Of a DNA stretch of 64,000 nt, positions 1 through 8,009 are shown piece after piece. Where the stretch lies: positions 2,294,001 to 2,358,000 of the forward strand of contig NZ_CP189850.1 of the NCBI RefSeq assembly GCF_050271975.1. The letters are read 5' to 3'. The notes under the pieces are model-generated. The model saw only the letters and a list, made by a program, of their open reading frames with translations, was not told the DNA's origin and ran no database searches. The position numbers and the translations under genes were made by a program. Origin of the DNA: Litorimonas sp947503715. Lineage in GTDB: Bacteria > Pseudomonadota > Alphaproteobacteria > Caulobacterales > Maricaulaceae. Every line of letters begins with the position of its first letter. Positions within the stretch are counted from its first letter, which is position 1.

Positions 1-839
1 CACAGCCTATCGTCATTGGCCGTCACGCTTTTGGCGATCAGTACAAAGCGACAGACTTCCTCGTCCCCGGCGAAGGTAAGCTGACCATGAAATGGGAAGG
101 CACAAATGGCGAAACTATCGAGCGCGAAGTGTTCGACTTCCCTGAAGCCGGTGTGGCTATGGGGATGTATAATCTCGACGCCTCGATTCGCGACTTCGCC
201 CGCGCCTGTTTTAATTACGGCACGCAGCGCCGATGGCCGGTCTATCTGTCGACGAAGAACACTATCCTCAAAAAATATGACGGACGGTTCAAAGATATCT
301 TCCAAGAGGTTTACGATACGGAATTTGCGGAGAAGTTCGAAGAGTTTGGCGGCGAATACCAACATCGCCTGATCGACGATATGGTCGCGGCGGCGATGAA
401 ATGGTCCGGTGGCTATATCTGGGCCTGTAAAAATTATGACGGCGATGTGCAGTCCGACACCGTCGCGCAAGGGTTCGGGTCGCTCGGCCTGATGACATCC
501 TTCCTGCTGACGCCGGATGGAAAGACGATGGAAGCCGAAGCCGCGCACGGTACGGTGACACGTCACTATCGTAACCACCAGAAGGGCGAAGCGACCTCGA
601 CCAACTCCACCGCATCGATCTTCGCCTGGACACGCGGTCTCGCCCATCGTGCGAAACTGGATGATAACGAGGCCCTCGCAAAATTTGCGGGCGGGCTGGA
701 ATCCACAGTGATTGAAACCATTGAAGGCGGTCAAATGACGAAAGACCTCGCGCTCCTTGTTGGGGACCAGCAAGGTTGGCTGACGACGGAGGGCTATCTC
801 GAAGCGATTGCCGAGAATTTCGAACGGAAGATGACGTAA
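1..839 (+). CDS. icd: NADP-dependent isocitrate dehydrogenase, homodimeric type (3' part)
   Basis: Oxidatively decarboxylates isocitrate to 2-oxoglutarate with NADP in the TCA cycle. Only the C-terminal part lies in the window: the frame is open from base 3, and the first visible residues (QPIVIGRHAFGDQY) already belong to the conserved core of the eukaryote-like dimeric family, so the true start is upstream. Further family marks are the DDMVAAAMKWSGG and AHGTVTRHYR segments (substrate and NADP site) and a C-terminus of the expected length. The gene ends in TAA just before a strong bidirectional terminator. It faces a second, unrelated isocitrate dehydrogenase gene. The assignment is firm; the missing N-terminus cannot be judged. 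Confidence 0.95.
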   Translation, partial: QPIVIGRHAFGDQYKATDFLVPGEGKLTMKWEGTNGETIEREVFDFPEAGVAMGMYNLDASIRDFARACFNYGTQRRWPVYLSTKNTILKKYDGRFKDIFQEVYDTEFAEKFEEFGGEYQHRLIDDMVAAAMKWSGGYIWACKNYDGDVQSDTVAQGFGSLGLMTSFLLTPDGKTMEAEAAHGTVTRHYRNHQKGEATSTNSTASIFAWTRGLAHRAKLDDNEALAKFAGGLESTVIETIEGGQMTKDLALLVGDQQGWLTTEGYLEAIAENFERKMT

Positions 840-860
840 GTCAGACTGATATTAAAACAG

Positions 861-895
861 AAAAACCCGCCGCGAGACCCTCGCGGCGGGTTTTT
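861..895. terminator. Bidirectional rho-independent terminator between the two icd genes
   Basis: A perfect 15-bp stem (861-875 with 881-895) with a 5-base loop, GC-rich core and A5/T5 flanks, so it can end transcription from both sides. It lies 22 bases after the left icd stop and 40 bases from the end of the convergent monomeric icd. Confidence 0.93.
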
Positions 896-934
896 ATTTG
901 GGAGCGTCGTTACGCCCTCGCTTGTGGAAAGCGC

Positions 935-3121
935 CTAACCAATAATCGCATTCAACGTTTTTGACGGACGCATTATCGCGGACACTTTTTCCGCATCTGC
1001 ATGATAATATCCGCCCATATCAGCAGGCTTGCCTTCATCAGCCTTTAGTTCACTCAATATTCTTTCTTCATTCTCAACGAGTTGCTGACGAATCTTCGCG
1101 AAGTGAGCCTTTAGGCCTTCATCCTCATATTGCAGCGAGATGGCTTCCGCCCAATAGCGCGCGAACCAGTAATGGGAGGAACGGTTATCATTATCGCCGA
1201 CCTTACGGCCCGGAGAATGGCCTTCTACCAACAGGAACTCCGTCGCCCGTTCAACGGCCTCACCAAGAATGGCGGCTTTTGGACGGTTCTTTGTCGCGAG
1301 GAAGTTGAAGCTTTCGCCGAGTGCGCAGAACTCCCCGAGGCTGTCCCAACGCAGATGGTTCTCCTCTTGCAACTGCTCCACATGTTTTGGCGCGGAACCG
1401 CCTGCTCCTGTTTCGAACAAGCCACCCCCATTCATGAGTTTAACGATGGAGAGCATTTTAGCCGATGTGCCAAGCTCAAGAATCGGGAACAAATCCGTCA
1501 AGTAATCGCGCAAGACGTTACCCGTAATGGTCACGACATCATGGCCTTTGGTCATTTCTTCGAGTGTGTAGCTGGTCGCTTCACGCGGGGCGAGAATTGG
1601 AATGTCTTTTCCAGCCTCCTCCAAAGCCGGCTTTACATATTTAATGAGTTCCGCATCATGAGCGCGATTGGCATCCAGCCAGAACGCGGCCAAGCCGGTT
1701 GCATCAAAACGCTCAATGCCGAGCTTAATCCAATCGAGGATCGGCGCTTTTTTGGCTGTACAGGACCGCCAAATATCACCCGCTTCGACTTCATGGCTGA
1801 TAATCGTTTCACCGTTCTCAAGAACGATCGACATTATCCCGTCAGAGGGTGCCGTAAAAGTTGTTGGATGGGACCCATATTCTTCGGCCTTTTGCGCCAT
1901 CAGGCCGACATTGGACACAGCGCCACAGGTCGTGACGTCGAGTTTGCCGTTTTTCTTAAAGAACTCAACGGTCTCATCATAAACGGGCGCATAGCAATTA
2001 TCAGGGATGCAGCATTTCGTATTAGCGGGTTCACCGTCCGGTCCCCAACCAATACCGCCGGCCTTGATAACGGCTGGCATAGACGCATCAATAATGACGT
2101 CGGACGAGACGTGAAGGTTGGTAATCCCCTTATCGGAATTGACCATATAGAGCGGCGGCTTGGCGGCAAGCGCGGCCTTTAAATCCGCTTCCATTTCGGC
2201 ATTGCCCGCAATTAATTTTTCCAACGTGCCAATGCCTGAATTCGGATTAAAATCGAGTGCGTCACCATGTTTGGCGAGGAAGTCTTCGAGGTAGACCGAG
2301 ACAAAATGTCCAAAGATAATCGGGTCAGAGACCTTCATCATCGTAGCCTTGAGATGGACCGAGAACAGCACGCCCGGCTCCATTGAGGCGACTTCTTCTT
2401 TTATGTAGGCGCGCAAGGCTTTCGCGGACATGTATGTGCCGTCAACAATTGTGCCTTCTTCATAGGACAAGCCGTCTTTCAGAACTGTTTCCTCGCCCGC
2501 TTTATTCGTGAAGATAATTTTAGCACCACCCGCTTGCGCGGCTGAAATCGTGACAGACTTTTCGTTCGCGTAGAAATCATTGCCCGGCATTGAGGCCACA
2601 GTCGTCTTATTATCCGCTGTCCACTCACCCATACGGTGCGGGTTCAGCTTAGCATAGGCCTTGACCGCTTTCGCAGAACGGCGATCAGAATTACCCTCGC
2701 GCAAAACGGGGTTCACGGCAGAGCCTTTGATTTTGTCATATTTCGCACGCACTGCTTTTTCAGCATCGGATTGTGGGTCCGTTGGATAATCAGGGATCGG
2801 ATAGCCTTGCGACTGAAGTTCACTAATCGCCTCTTGCAACTGCGGGACTGATGCCGAAATATTCGGCAATTTGATGACATTCGCATCCGGAGTTTTTACG
2901 AGCCGTCCGAGTTCCGCAAGATCGTCAGAGACCCGCTGATCATTGGAAAGGAGATCCGGGAACAGCGACAGGATACGTCCTGCGAGTGAGATATCCCGTG
3001 TTTCAACCTCAATATCCGCAGCCTTAGCAAAGGCCGTGATGATGGGCAGCAAGGAATTACGGGCCAGCTCGGGCGCTTCGTCGACGATTGTGTAAATAAT
3101 ATCAGGTGTCGTTTTTGTCAT
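935..3121 (-). CDS. icd: NADP-dependent isocitrate dehydrogenase, monomeric type
   Basis: Same reaction as the neighbouring dimeric enzyme but an unrelated-looking large single-chain protein of about 728 residues, the usual size of the monomeric IDH family. Seen: the N-terminus TPDIIYTIVDEAPELAR, the DANVIKLPNISASVPQL segment, GNSDRRSAKAVKAYA, and a long C-terminal half with NRAHDAELIKYV and DNDNRSSHYWFARYW, all typical of this family. An upstream start in the same frame (3178) would add 19 residues of unlikely sequence; the ATG at 3121 places the family N-terminus correctly. No partner gene follows. Two isozymes side by side suggests differential use, for example with carbon source or temperature; that is inference. 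Confidence 0.95.
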   Translation of the reverse strand: MTKTTPDIIYTIVDEAPELARNSLLPIITAFAKAADIEVETRDISLAGRILSLFPDLLSNDQRVSDDLAELGRLVKTPDANVIKLPNISASVPQLQEAISELQSQGYPIPDYPTDPQSDAEKAVRAKYDKIKGSAVNPVLREGNSDRRSAKAVKAYAKLNPHRMGEWTADNKTTVASMPGNDFYANEKSVTISAAQAGGAKIIFTNKAGEETVLKDGLSYEEGTIVDGTYMSAKALRAYIKEEVASMEPGVLFSVHLKATMMKVSDPIIFGHFVSVYLEDFLAKHGDALDFNPNSGIGTLEKLIAGNAEMEADLKAALAAKPPLYMVNSDKGITNLHVSSDVIIDASMPAVIKAGGIGWGPDGEPANTKCCIPDNCYAPVYDETVEFFKKNGKLDVTTCGAVSNVGLMAQKAEEYGSHPTTFTAPSDGIMSIVLENGETIISHEVEAGDIWRSCTAKKAPILDWIKLGIERFDATGLAAFWLDANRAHDAELIKYVKPALEEAGKDIPILAPREATSYTLEEMTKGHDVVTITGNVLRDYLTDLFPILELGTSAKMLSIVKLMNGGGLFETGAGGSAPKHVEQLQEENHLRWDSLGEFCALGESFNFLATKNRPKAAILGEAVERATEFLLVEGHSPGRKVGDNDNRSSHYWFARYWAEAISLQYEDEGLKAHFAKIRQQLVENEERILSELKADEGKPADMGGYYHADAEKVSAIMRPSKTLNAIIG

Positions 3122-3317
3122 ATGTCTCGGTCTTCCAGGCATTTCAAAAGGATGTCGTTCTTCTTGACCTCTATCCATCCGGAACCCCGGCGGAAGAGAT
3201 ATTCGCTCGCCTTCCTATAGGAATGTTCGGCTTTTTAAAGGTCTATCAAATGGCCCACACGATATATTCATCAATGCATATTGTGGTCCCGCTGCCTGAT
3301 TTGTGTCACAATAAGGT

Positions 3318-4160
3318 ATGACAGATATTTCAAAATGGCTGGGCCCGGAAAGCTTTGAAGACGCGAAAGTGCGTTACGACACAGAAGGCTATCTCGTTTT
3401 CGAGAACGTCCTTTCGCAAGACAAACTCACGGCGATCAAAACGGCCCTCGCGCCTCATCTTGACACCCCGCTGAAAGGTCGGAATGATTTCGAAGGGACG
3501 CGGACAAACCGTGTCTATGCTTTATTGGCCAAGCATCCCATTTTCGCGGAACTCGCGACGCATCCCCTGGCCCTCAGCTTTGCGGAGGCCGAGCTCGGCG
3601 AGTCGATGTTACTCTCGGCCTGCCTCGCCATTCAATTGCATCGGGATGAAACGGTGCAGCCCTGGCATCATGATGATGCGCATATGCTTGCCGCACGTCC
3701 TCGCCACGCTTGGGGACTGTCGGCCTTCTGGGCGATTGACGCGACAACGGTAGAAAATGGGGCGACGCAATTCATTCGCGGGAGTCATGAATGGGGCGAC
3801 GCCGAAAACCCACTGGACGTCACGGGCGAAGTCTTCGAACGCCATGATCGAGATTACAGCAGGGATGACGCCAAGTTCGATATTGTGACGCCGGAACTGC
3901 CGGCTGGCTCTCTCATGATTGCCAAAAGCACGCTTTGGCATCGCGGCGGCGCGAACCGGACGGATCAATCTCGAACCATTATCACACCACAATATTGCGT
4001 GGGGTGGGCGCGACAATTGGAAAACATGTCGCTTGCCGTACCGCCGGAAATTGCAAGTAAGCTCCCAAAACGTGCGCGGGAACTCTTAGGCTATTCCATC
4101 CACTCGCCCTTCATGGGCTATGTGGACGGGATGCATCCTGCAAAAAAACTCAACATATAA
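3318..4160 (+). CDS. Phytanoyl-CoA dioxygenase (PhyH) family protein
   Basis: A 280-residue protein of the Fe(II)/2-oxoglutarate-dependent dioxygenase type, probably cytoplasmic, substrate unknown. The iron-binding HxD motif is in WHHDDAHM (about residues 116-123). The distal histidine is in LWHRGGANRT near residue 208, followed by an arginine that could bind 2-oxoglutarate. The N-terminal 'DTEGYLVFENVLS' start is typical of PhyH proteins. The start at 3318 follows closely on a hairpin-free gap of about 200 bases after the monomeric icd start. A decayed outer-membrane protein gene follows 33 bases downstream. Members of this family hydroxylate varied small molecules, so the substrate should not be inferred. 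Confidence 0.85.
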   Translation: MTDISKWLGPESFEDAKVRYDTEGYLVFENVLSQDKLTAIKTALAPHLDTPLKGRNDFEGTRTNRVYALLAKHPIFAELATHPLALSFAEAELGESMLLSACLAIQLHRDETVQPWHHDDAHMLAARPRHAWGLSAFWAIDATTVENGATQFIRGSHEWGDAENPLDVTGEVFERHDRDYSRDDAKFDIVTPELPAGSLMIAKSTLWHRGGANRTDQSRTIITPQYCVGWARQLENMSLAVPPEIASKLPKRARELLGYSIHSPFMGYVDGMHPAKKLNI

Positions 4161-4193
4161 AGACGAAAAAGTCTTTGGTCGCGCCATCATCGT

Positions 4194-5006
4194 ATGAAAT
4201 CTGTGACCCGTAAAATACTCTCCATTCTTCTCCTCGCCTTTGGATTTCCACTCGGTGCATTTGCCGATGATAAAGCTGAGAGTGAGAGCTATATTGATCT
4301 GGGCGGTGCCGTTCTGACGCGCCCCGCCTATGTCTGATCTGAGGATTATCAGACTAACCTCCTGCCCTATATCGGCTTTCAAGACCTTTACGGCTTTGAC
4401 CTGTCCGGGCTGCGACTGTCCCGAACTGTTTTTGAGGCAGGGACAGGTCAAGGCCCCGGGACCTGATCCCTTCAGGCCGGCCCAAGTCTGGGTTTCGACT
4501 TTGGGCGTGATAGCAATGACGGTCCGACCTTGGAAGGATTAGACGACATAGACTCGAGTGCGGTTTTGGGTGGATATGTGAAGTCCACAATCGGCATTAT
4601 CGGATTTGATATGTCAGCGGGACAGGACATCATTGGCGATCACGATGGGTTCGTCACGGATCTGTCAGTTGGCACGCGCTACCCCGGAAAAGGCTGGTAT
4701 ATATAGCCCATCGCGACGCTCAGTTAGGCGGACGCAAATTATACGCAATCTATTTACGGTATTACATCGGATCAGGCTGCGGCCTCAAACCTATCCGCAT
4801 TTGATGTAAAGAGCGGGTTTCACCAAGCTTCCGTCACAGTTTTAGGCGGGGTGGACATTGATGTAAATTGGAGTTTAACAGGCGTCATATCTTACCGCGA
4901 AGCGTTGGGCGATTATCGCGACAGTCCGATTATGACAGCCCCTGACGGTTCAGCGTCAGGCTTATTTGCAACACTCGGCATCACACGCCGATATAACTTG
5001 AACTAA
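4194..5006 (+). pseudogene. MipA/OmpV-family outer-membrane protein, inactivated by four in-frame stops
   Basis: One continuous frame of 271 codons from ATG 4194 to TAA 5004-5006 reads as a MipA/OmpV-type beta-barrel: a signal peptide (LSILLLAFGFPLGAFAD), a 'YIDLGGAVLTRPAYV' first strand, 'EDYQTNLLPYIGFQDLYG', and a C-terminal 'GLFATLGITRRYNLN' strand. The frame is broken by TGA 4335-4337, TGA 4464-4466, TAG 4704-4706 and TAG 4725-4727, but no frameshift or deletion is needed to keep the similarity. This looks like a recently silenced gene. It sits 33 bases after the PhyH gene, so it was probably cotranscribed. Any product would be only about 47 residues. Family assignment is by pattern, without alignment. 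Confidence 0.8.
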
Positions 5007-5016
5007 AATATAAACA

Positions 5017-5034
5017 CCCCGCCATCTGGCGAGG
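5017..5034. terminator. Probable terminator between MipA pseudogene and RTX gene
   Basis: A 7-bp stem (5017-5023 with 5028-5034, one G-T pair) with loop ATCT. AT-rich flanks read as a T-rich tail on the minus strand. It lies just beyond the stop of the leftward RTX gene and 10 bases after the pseudogene stop. Confidence 0.55.
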
Positions 5035-5057
5035 AGCTTTATTTGATTAGAACGCAA

Positions 5058-7739
5058 TCAGGCAACGAAATCGTCTATCGTAATATCGCCGTCCATGACA
5101 TTCGCGATGCGGAGTTGATCTCCATTCCCGAAATCAAGGATGAGGTAGATTGAGGCCATGAAAGCGTTATCAATGGCAGTCTGAATCTCAGCTGTCGTAT
5201 AGCCCGTCGCTTGGAGCTCGTCGATACCATCTTCAAAATCTTGAATAATATCGACACCATAGCCGACACCAAAGACGAATAAGTCCCCTCCGGTTCCGCC
5301 GTTCAGACGATCATTGCCCGTTCCGCCATCCAAGATGTCGGGCCCTTCACCGCCGAATAGACGATCATCATCAGCGCCGCCGAGCAAGATATCAGATCCG
5401 TCGCCGCCGAGCAGCGTATCATCGCCAGTGCCGCCAAAGAGTTCGTCATTGTCGATACCCCCACCGAGCGTATCATTTCCAGCATCCCCATTCAGGATAT
5501 CTTCACCCTCATTTCCGATCACGCGGTCATTATCATCACCACCATTAATCGTATCGTTACCCTCGCCACCAAAAAGACGGTCACGACCTGCGCCGCCGGT
5601 AATCTCATCATTTCCTAACTCACCATAGATCAGATCATCATCGGCTTCCCCGAAGAGAAAATCGCCATCGTCACCACCAAAGATGCGATCATCGCCATCA
5701 CCACCAGTGATGGTATCCGTACCCTCGCCGCCAAATAGACGGTCAAGGCCAGCTTCACCATTTATGATATCATCGCCGCCTTCGCCGCGGATTGTATCGC
5801 CCTGCGCACCACCAAAAATTGTGTCACCGCCAGCGTCACCATCAATATTATCCACCCCATCTCCGCCAAGAATGGTGTCTGAACCTTCCCCGCCAAAGAT
5901 CCGGTCATTCCCGGCACCACCTTCGATATAGTCGTCATCTAGATCACCGAAAATTGTATCGCGATCCGCACCGCCAAAGATGGAGTCTACCCCATCACCG
6001 CCGCGCAGCGTATCACGGCCACCATTTCCATAGAGACGATCAAAGCCTTCATCGCCCCGAATAGTATCATTGCCCGTGCCGCCATAAGCATGGTCATCGC
6101 CTAAACCCAAGACTATGAAATCGCTCCCACGTCCTCCGAGTGCAACGTCGTCACTGTCAAATGTTCTGAGTTCATCATTGCCGGCACCACCGACAAGGCG
6201 ATCACTATCGGCTGTCCCATTAATGACATCATTACCCGTTGTGGCGGGTTGCGTCTCAAAAGTGACCGTAAAGTTTTCTTCGATCTGCCCACTCGTTAAG
6301 GCGGCATTCGCACCATAAAAAGCGCGCATATCAATATCGCCGCCTCCTGCTTCTCCAATGGCAAACAGGAAATCATCCAAGAACGTAAATAAGGCGAAGG
6401 GTTCAGCATCAGTCAAACGCACACGCCCGGATTGAACGGTCCCGTCGGCCAGTGTTGCGGAGACACCGAGACTCACCAAACCTTGGCCTGTGTTTGTAGC
6501 AGAGCGTGATACGAACAAGCCCGTCGAACTAAATGTCGTTGAGAGATCTGCAGCAACATCCAAAGTGACATTATTAGCCAATGAATCGCGCCGGTTGACG
6601 AGTTCCACCGTCGCATCATTCTGCACATCATATCCAAGGTCGCGGAATACAGCGAGTTCGATAGCGCCAATTGTTGTGACATCGCCCAAAACAACGCTCG
6701 GGTTCATGAGAGCAAACCGTAGATCTGTTTCCTGGCCAAAAGCATCAAACCGCCCGAAATGAGACACGTCTGACCCAGCGCTGTTAAAGAGATACTCCGC
6801 CAGGACGTCCTCGCCGTAAACATCCAGAACATTATCGCCGCTATAGCGGGGTACGAGTGTGCCGAACCCTTCAACACCAAAATCAACATTTACACCGTAG
6901 GTGGACTCAATGTTTGGTGGATTGCTTGGGTTTGAAGCATTGCCGGAATTATCGCGGAATGAGAAAAACCCCAAACCATGCATAATTTCATGAGTGAGAA
7001 CGGAAACATAATCGATCTGATTTGCACCCGGCATTCTGTTCGCACCCGTTTCCAAGAATGCACTGGCACTCGTCAGGAAATCGGTATTCACCGTCACAAC
7101 GATATCAGCGCCTGCCCCATTTGGGTCATTACCCGTGACAAATTCAAGTTGTGACGCTGTTACAATTTCGGAAAACCCGTTAATCGTTTCACCGCTAAAA
7201 TAGAGTGCCCCCGCACCTGCGGACGCAACCGTACTCGGCCCTTGCTGGGCTAAAGTGATGGCAACATCCAATGATGCGCCGGCGGCAGCTTGAATATATT
7301 GCGCAATATTATTGAGCGCGGCCTGTGCCAAATCTGTCACCTGTTGAACATATTGATCCAGGTCGGAATTGCCGCCTGTCGAGACGGAAATCGTGGACCC
7401 GAAGAGATTTGACATAGGCGCGGTCAACCCCGGAATGGCCATGAAATTCGAGGCATTCCCAAAATTAAAATTGTCAGGGTCGTAATCAGCCCAAGCCGAG
7501 TCAGCACCGTAGAGATTATCCATAATCTCATCACCAACATAGCTATAGCCCGGGGGAAGAATAGCGCCGTCAAAAGGCGAAAAGATCAAAGACGAATATA
7601 TCGAGACGGGATTAAGTGTGAAAACTGGAGGCTCAAAGGTGAAATCAACTTCAAATTCGTCCGGCATCTCCAACATGTCGGGTACCCATTCAAGGTCAAA
7701 TGAGCTGAAGTTTTCGAGTGTTTCAATGCGATATGCCAT
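5058..7739 (-). CDS. RTX calcium-binding protein with HExxH zincin motif (paralogue A)
   Basis: Large acidic protein (893 residues from the chosen start), probably exported by a type I system: it has no Sec signal and ends in a typical non-cleaved C-terminal region after the repeats. The N-terminal half holds a zinc-metalloprotease motif, HEIMHGLGFFSFRD, near residues 250-263, preceded by DYVSVLT. The expected third histidine or aspartate three residues after the motif glycine is absent (serine there). From about residue 507 to 830 it carries tandem nine-residue GGxGxDxhx repeats forming calcium-binding beta-rolls. The ATG at 7739 has AAGGGG eight bases upstream; a GTG at 7799 would add 20 residues. 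It shares its whole layout with the next gene upstream. No secretion genes are adjacent. Protease activity is inferred. Confidence 0.85.
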   Translation of the reverse strand: MAYRIETLENFSSFDLEWVPDMLEMPDEFEVDFTFEPPVFTLNPVSIYSSLIFSPFDGAILPPGYSYVGDEIMDNLYGADSAWADYDPDNFNFGNASNFMAIPGLTAPMSNLFGSTISVSTGGNSDLDQYVQQVTDLAQAALNNIAQYIQAAAGASLDVAITLAQQGPSTVASAGAGALYFSGETINGFSEIVTASQLEFVTGNDPNGAGADIVVTVNTDFLTSASAFLETGANRMPGANQIDYVSVLTHEIMHGLGFFSFRDNSGNASNPSNPPNIESTYGVNVDFGVEGFGTLVPRYSGDNVLDVYGEDVLAEYLFNSAGSDVSHFGRFDAFGQETDLRFALMNPSVVLGDVTTIGAIELAVFRDLGYDVQNDATVELVNRRDSLANNVTLDVAADLSTTFSSTGLFVSRSATNTGQGLVSLGVSATLADGTVQSGRVRLTDAEPFALFTFLDDFLFAIGEAGGGDIDMRAFYGANAALTSGQIEENFTVTFETQPATTGNDVINGTADSDRLVGGAGNDELRTFDSDDVALGGRGSDFIVLGLGDDHAYGGTGNDTIRGDEGFDRLYGNGGRDTLRGGDGVDSIFGGADRDTIFGDLDDDYIEGGAGNDRIFGGEGSDTILGGDGVDNIDGDAGGDTIFGGAQGDTIRGEGGDDIINGEAGLDRLFGGEGTDTITGGDGDDRIFGGDDGDFLFGEADDDLIYGELGNDEITGGAGRDRLFGGEGNDTINGGDDNDRVIGNEGEDILNGDAGNDTLGGGIDNDELFGGTGDDTLLGGDGSDILLGGADDDRLFGGEGPDILDGGTGNDRLNGGTGGDLFVFGVGYGVDIIQDFEDGIDELQATGYTTAEIQTAIDNAFMASIYLILDFGNGDQLRIANVMDGDITIDDFVA

Positions 7740-7953
7740 AGCGTCGCCCCTTAAATTTAATGATCGTTTTTCTGCATTTTCATACGGGTCAATGATCACT
7801 CTTACGCTTTTTAGGCGAATTCGCTAGGGTTTTTCTGGAGTCTAAAAATACCAGAGCATAAAGCCCATTGAAAACAGTGAGTTACGACAAAACCCACAGA
7901 CATTTTTAAATTCAACCTAAGGTTTTTGGTCACATATTTTTACTTAGATAAAG

Positions 7954-7986
7954 AAAAACCCGCCCCACCGAGTGGTGAAGCGGGTT
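7954..7986 (-). terminator. Rho-independent terminator of RTX gene B
   Basis: Stem AACCCGC/GCGGGTT (7957-7963 with 7980-7986) plus an inner CACC/GGTG stem. On the minus strand it is followed by a run of T. It sits about 25 bases past the stop of the upstream RTX gene, so the two RTX genes are probably separate transcripts. Confidence 0.8.
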
Positions 7987-8009
7987 GAATATTTCAGTAG
8001 GAAATTAAA

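Noticed and set aside
1130..2182. 350-codon plus-strand frame inside the monomeric icd gene
   Set aside because: It lies wholly antisense to a clear enzyme gene and shows no family motif.
5314..6318. Proline/serine-rich plus-strand frames opposite RTX gene A
   Set aside because: They are the complement of the GGxGxD repeat codons and contain only low-complexity SPP-type sequence.
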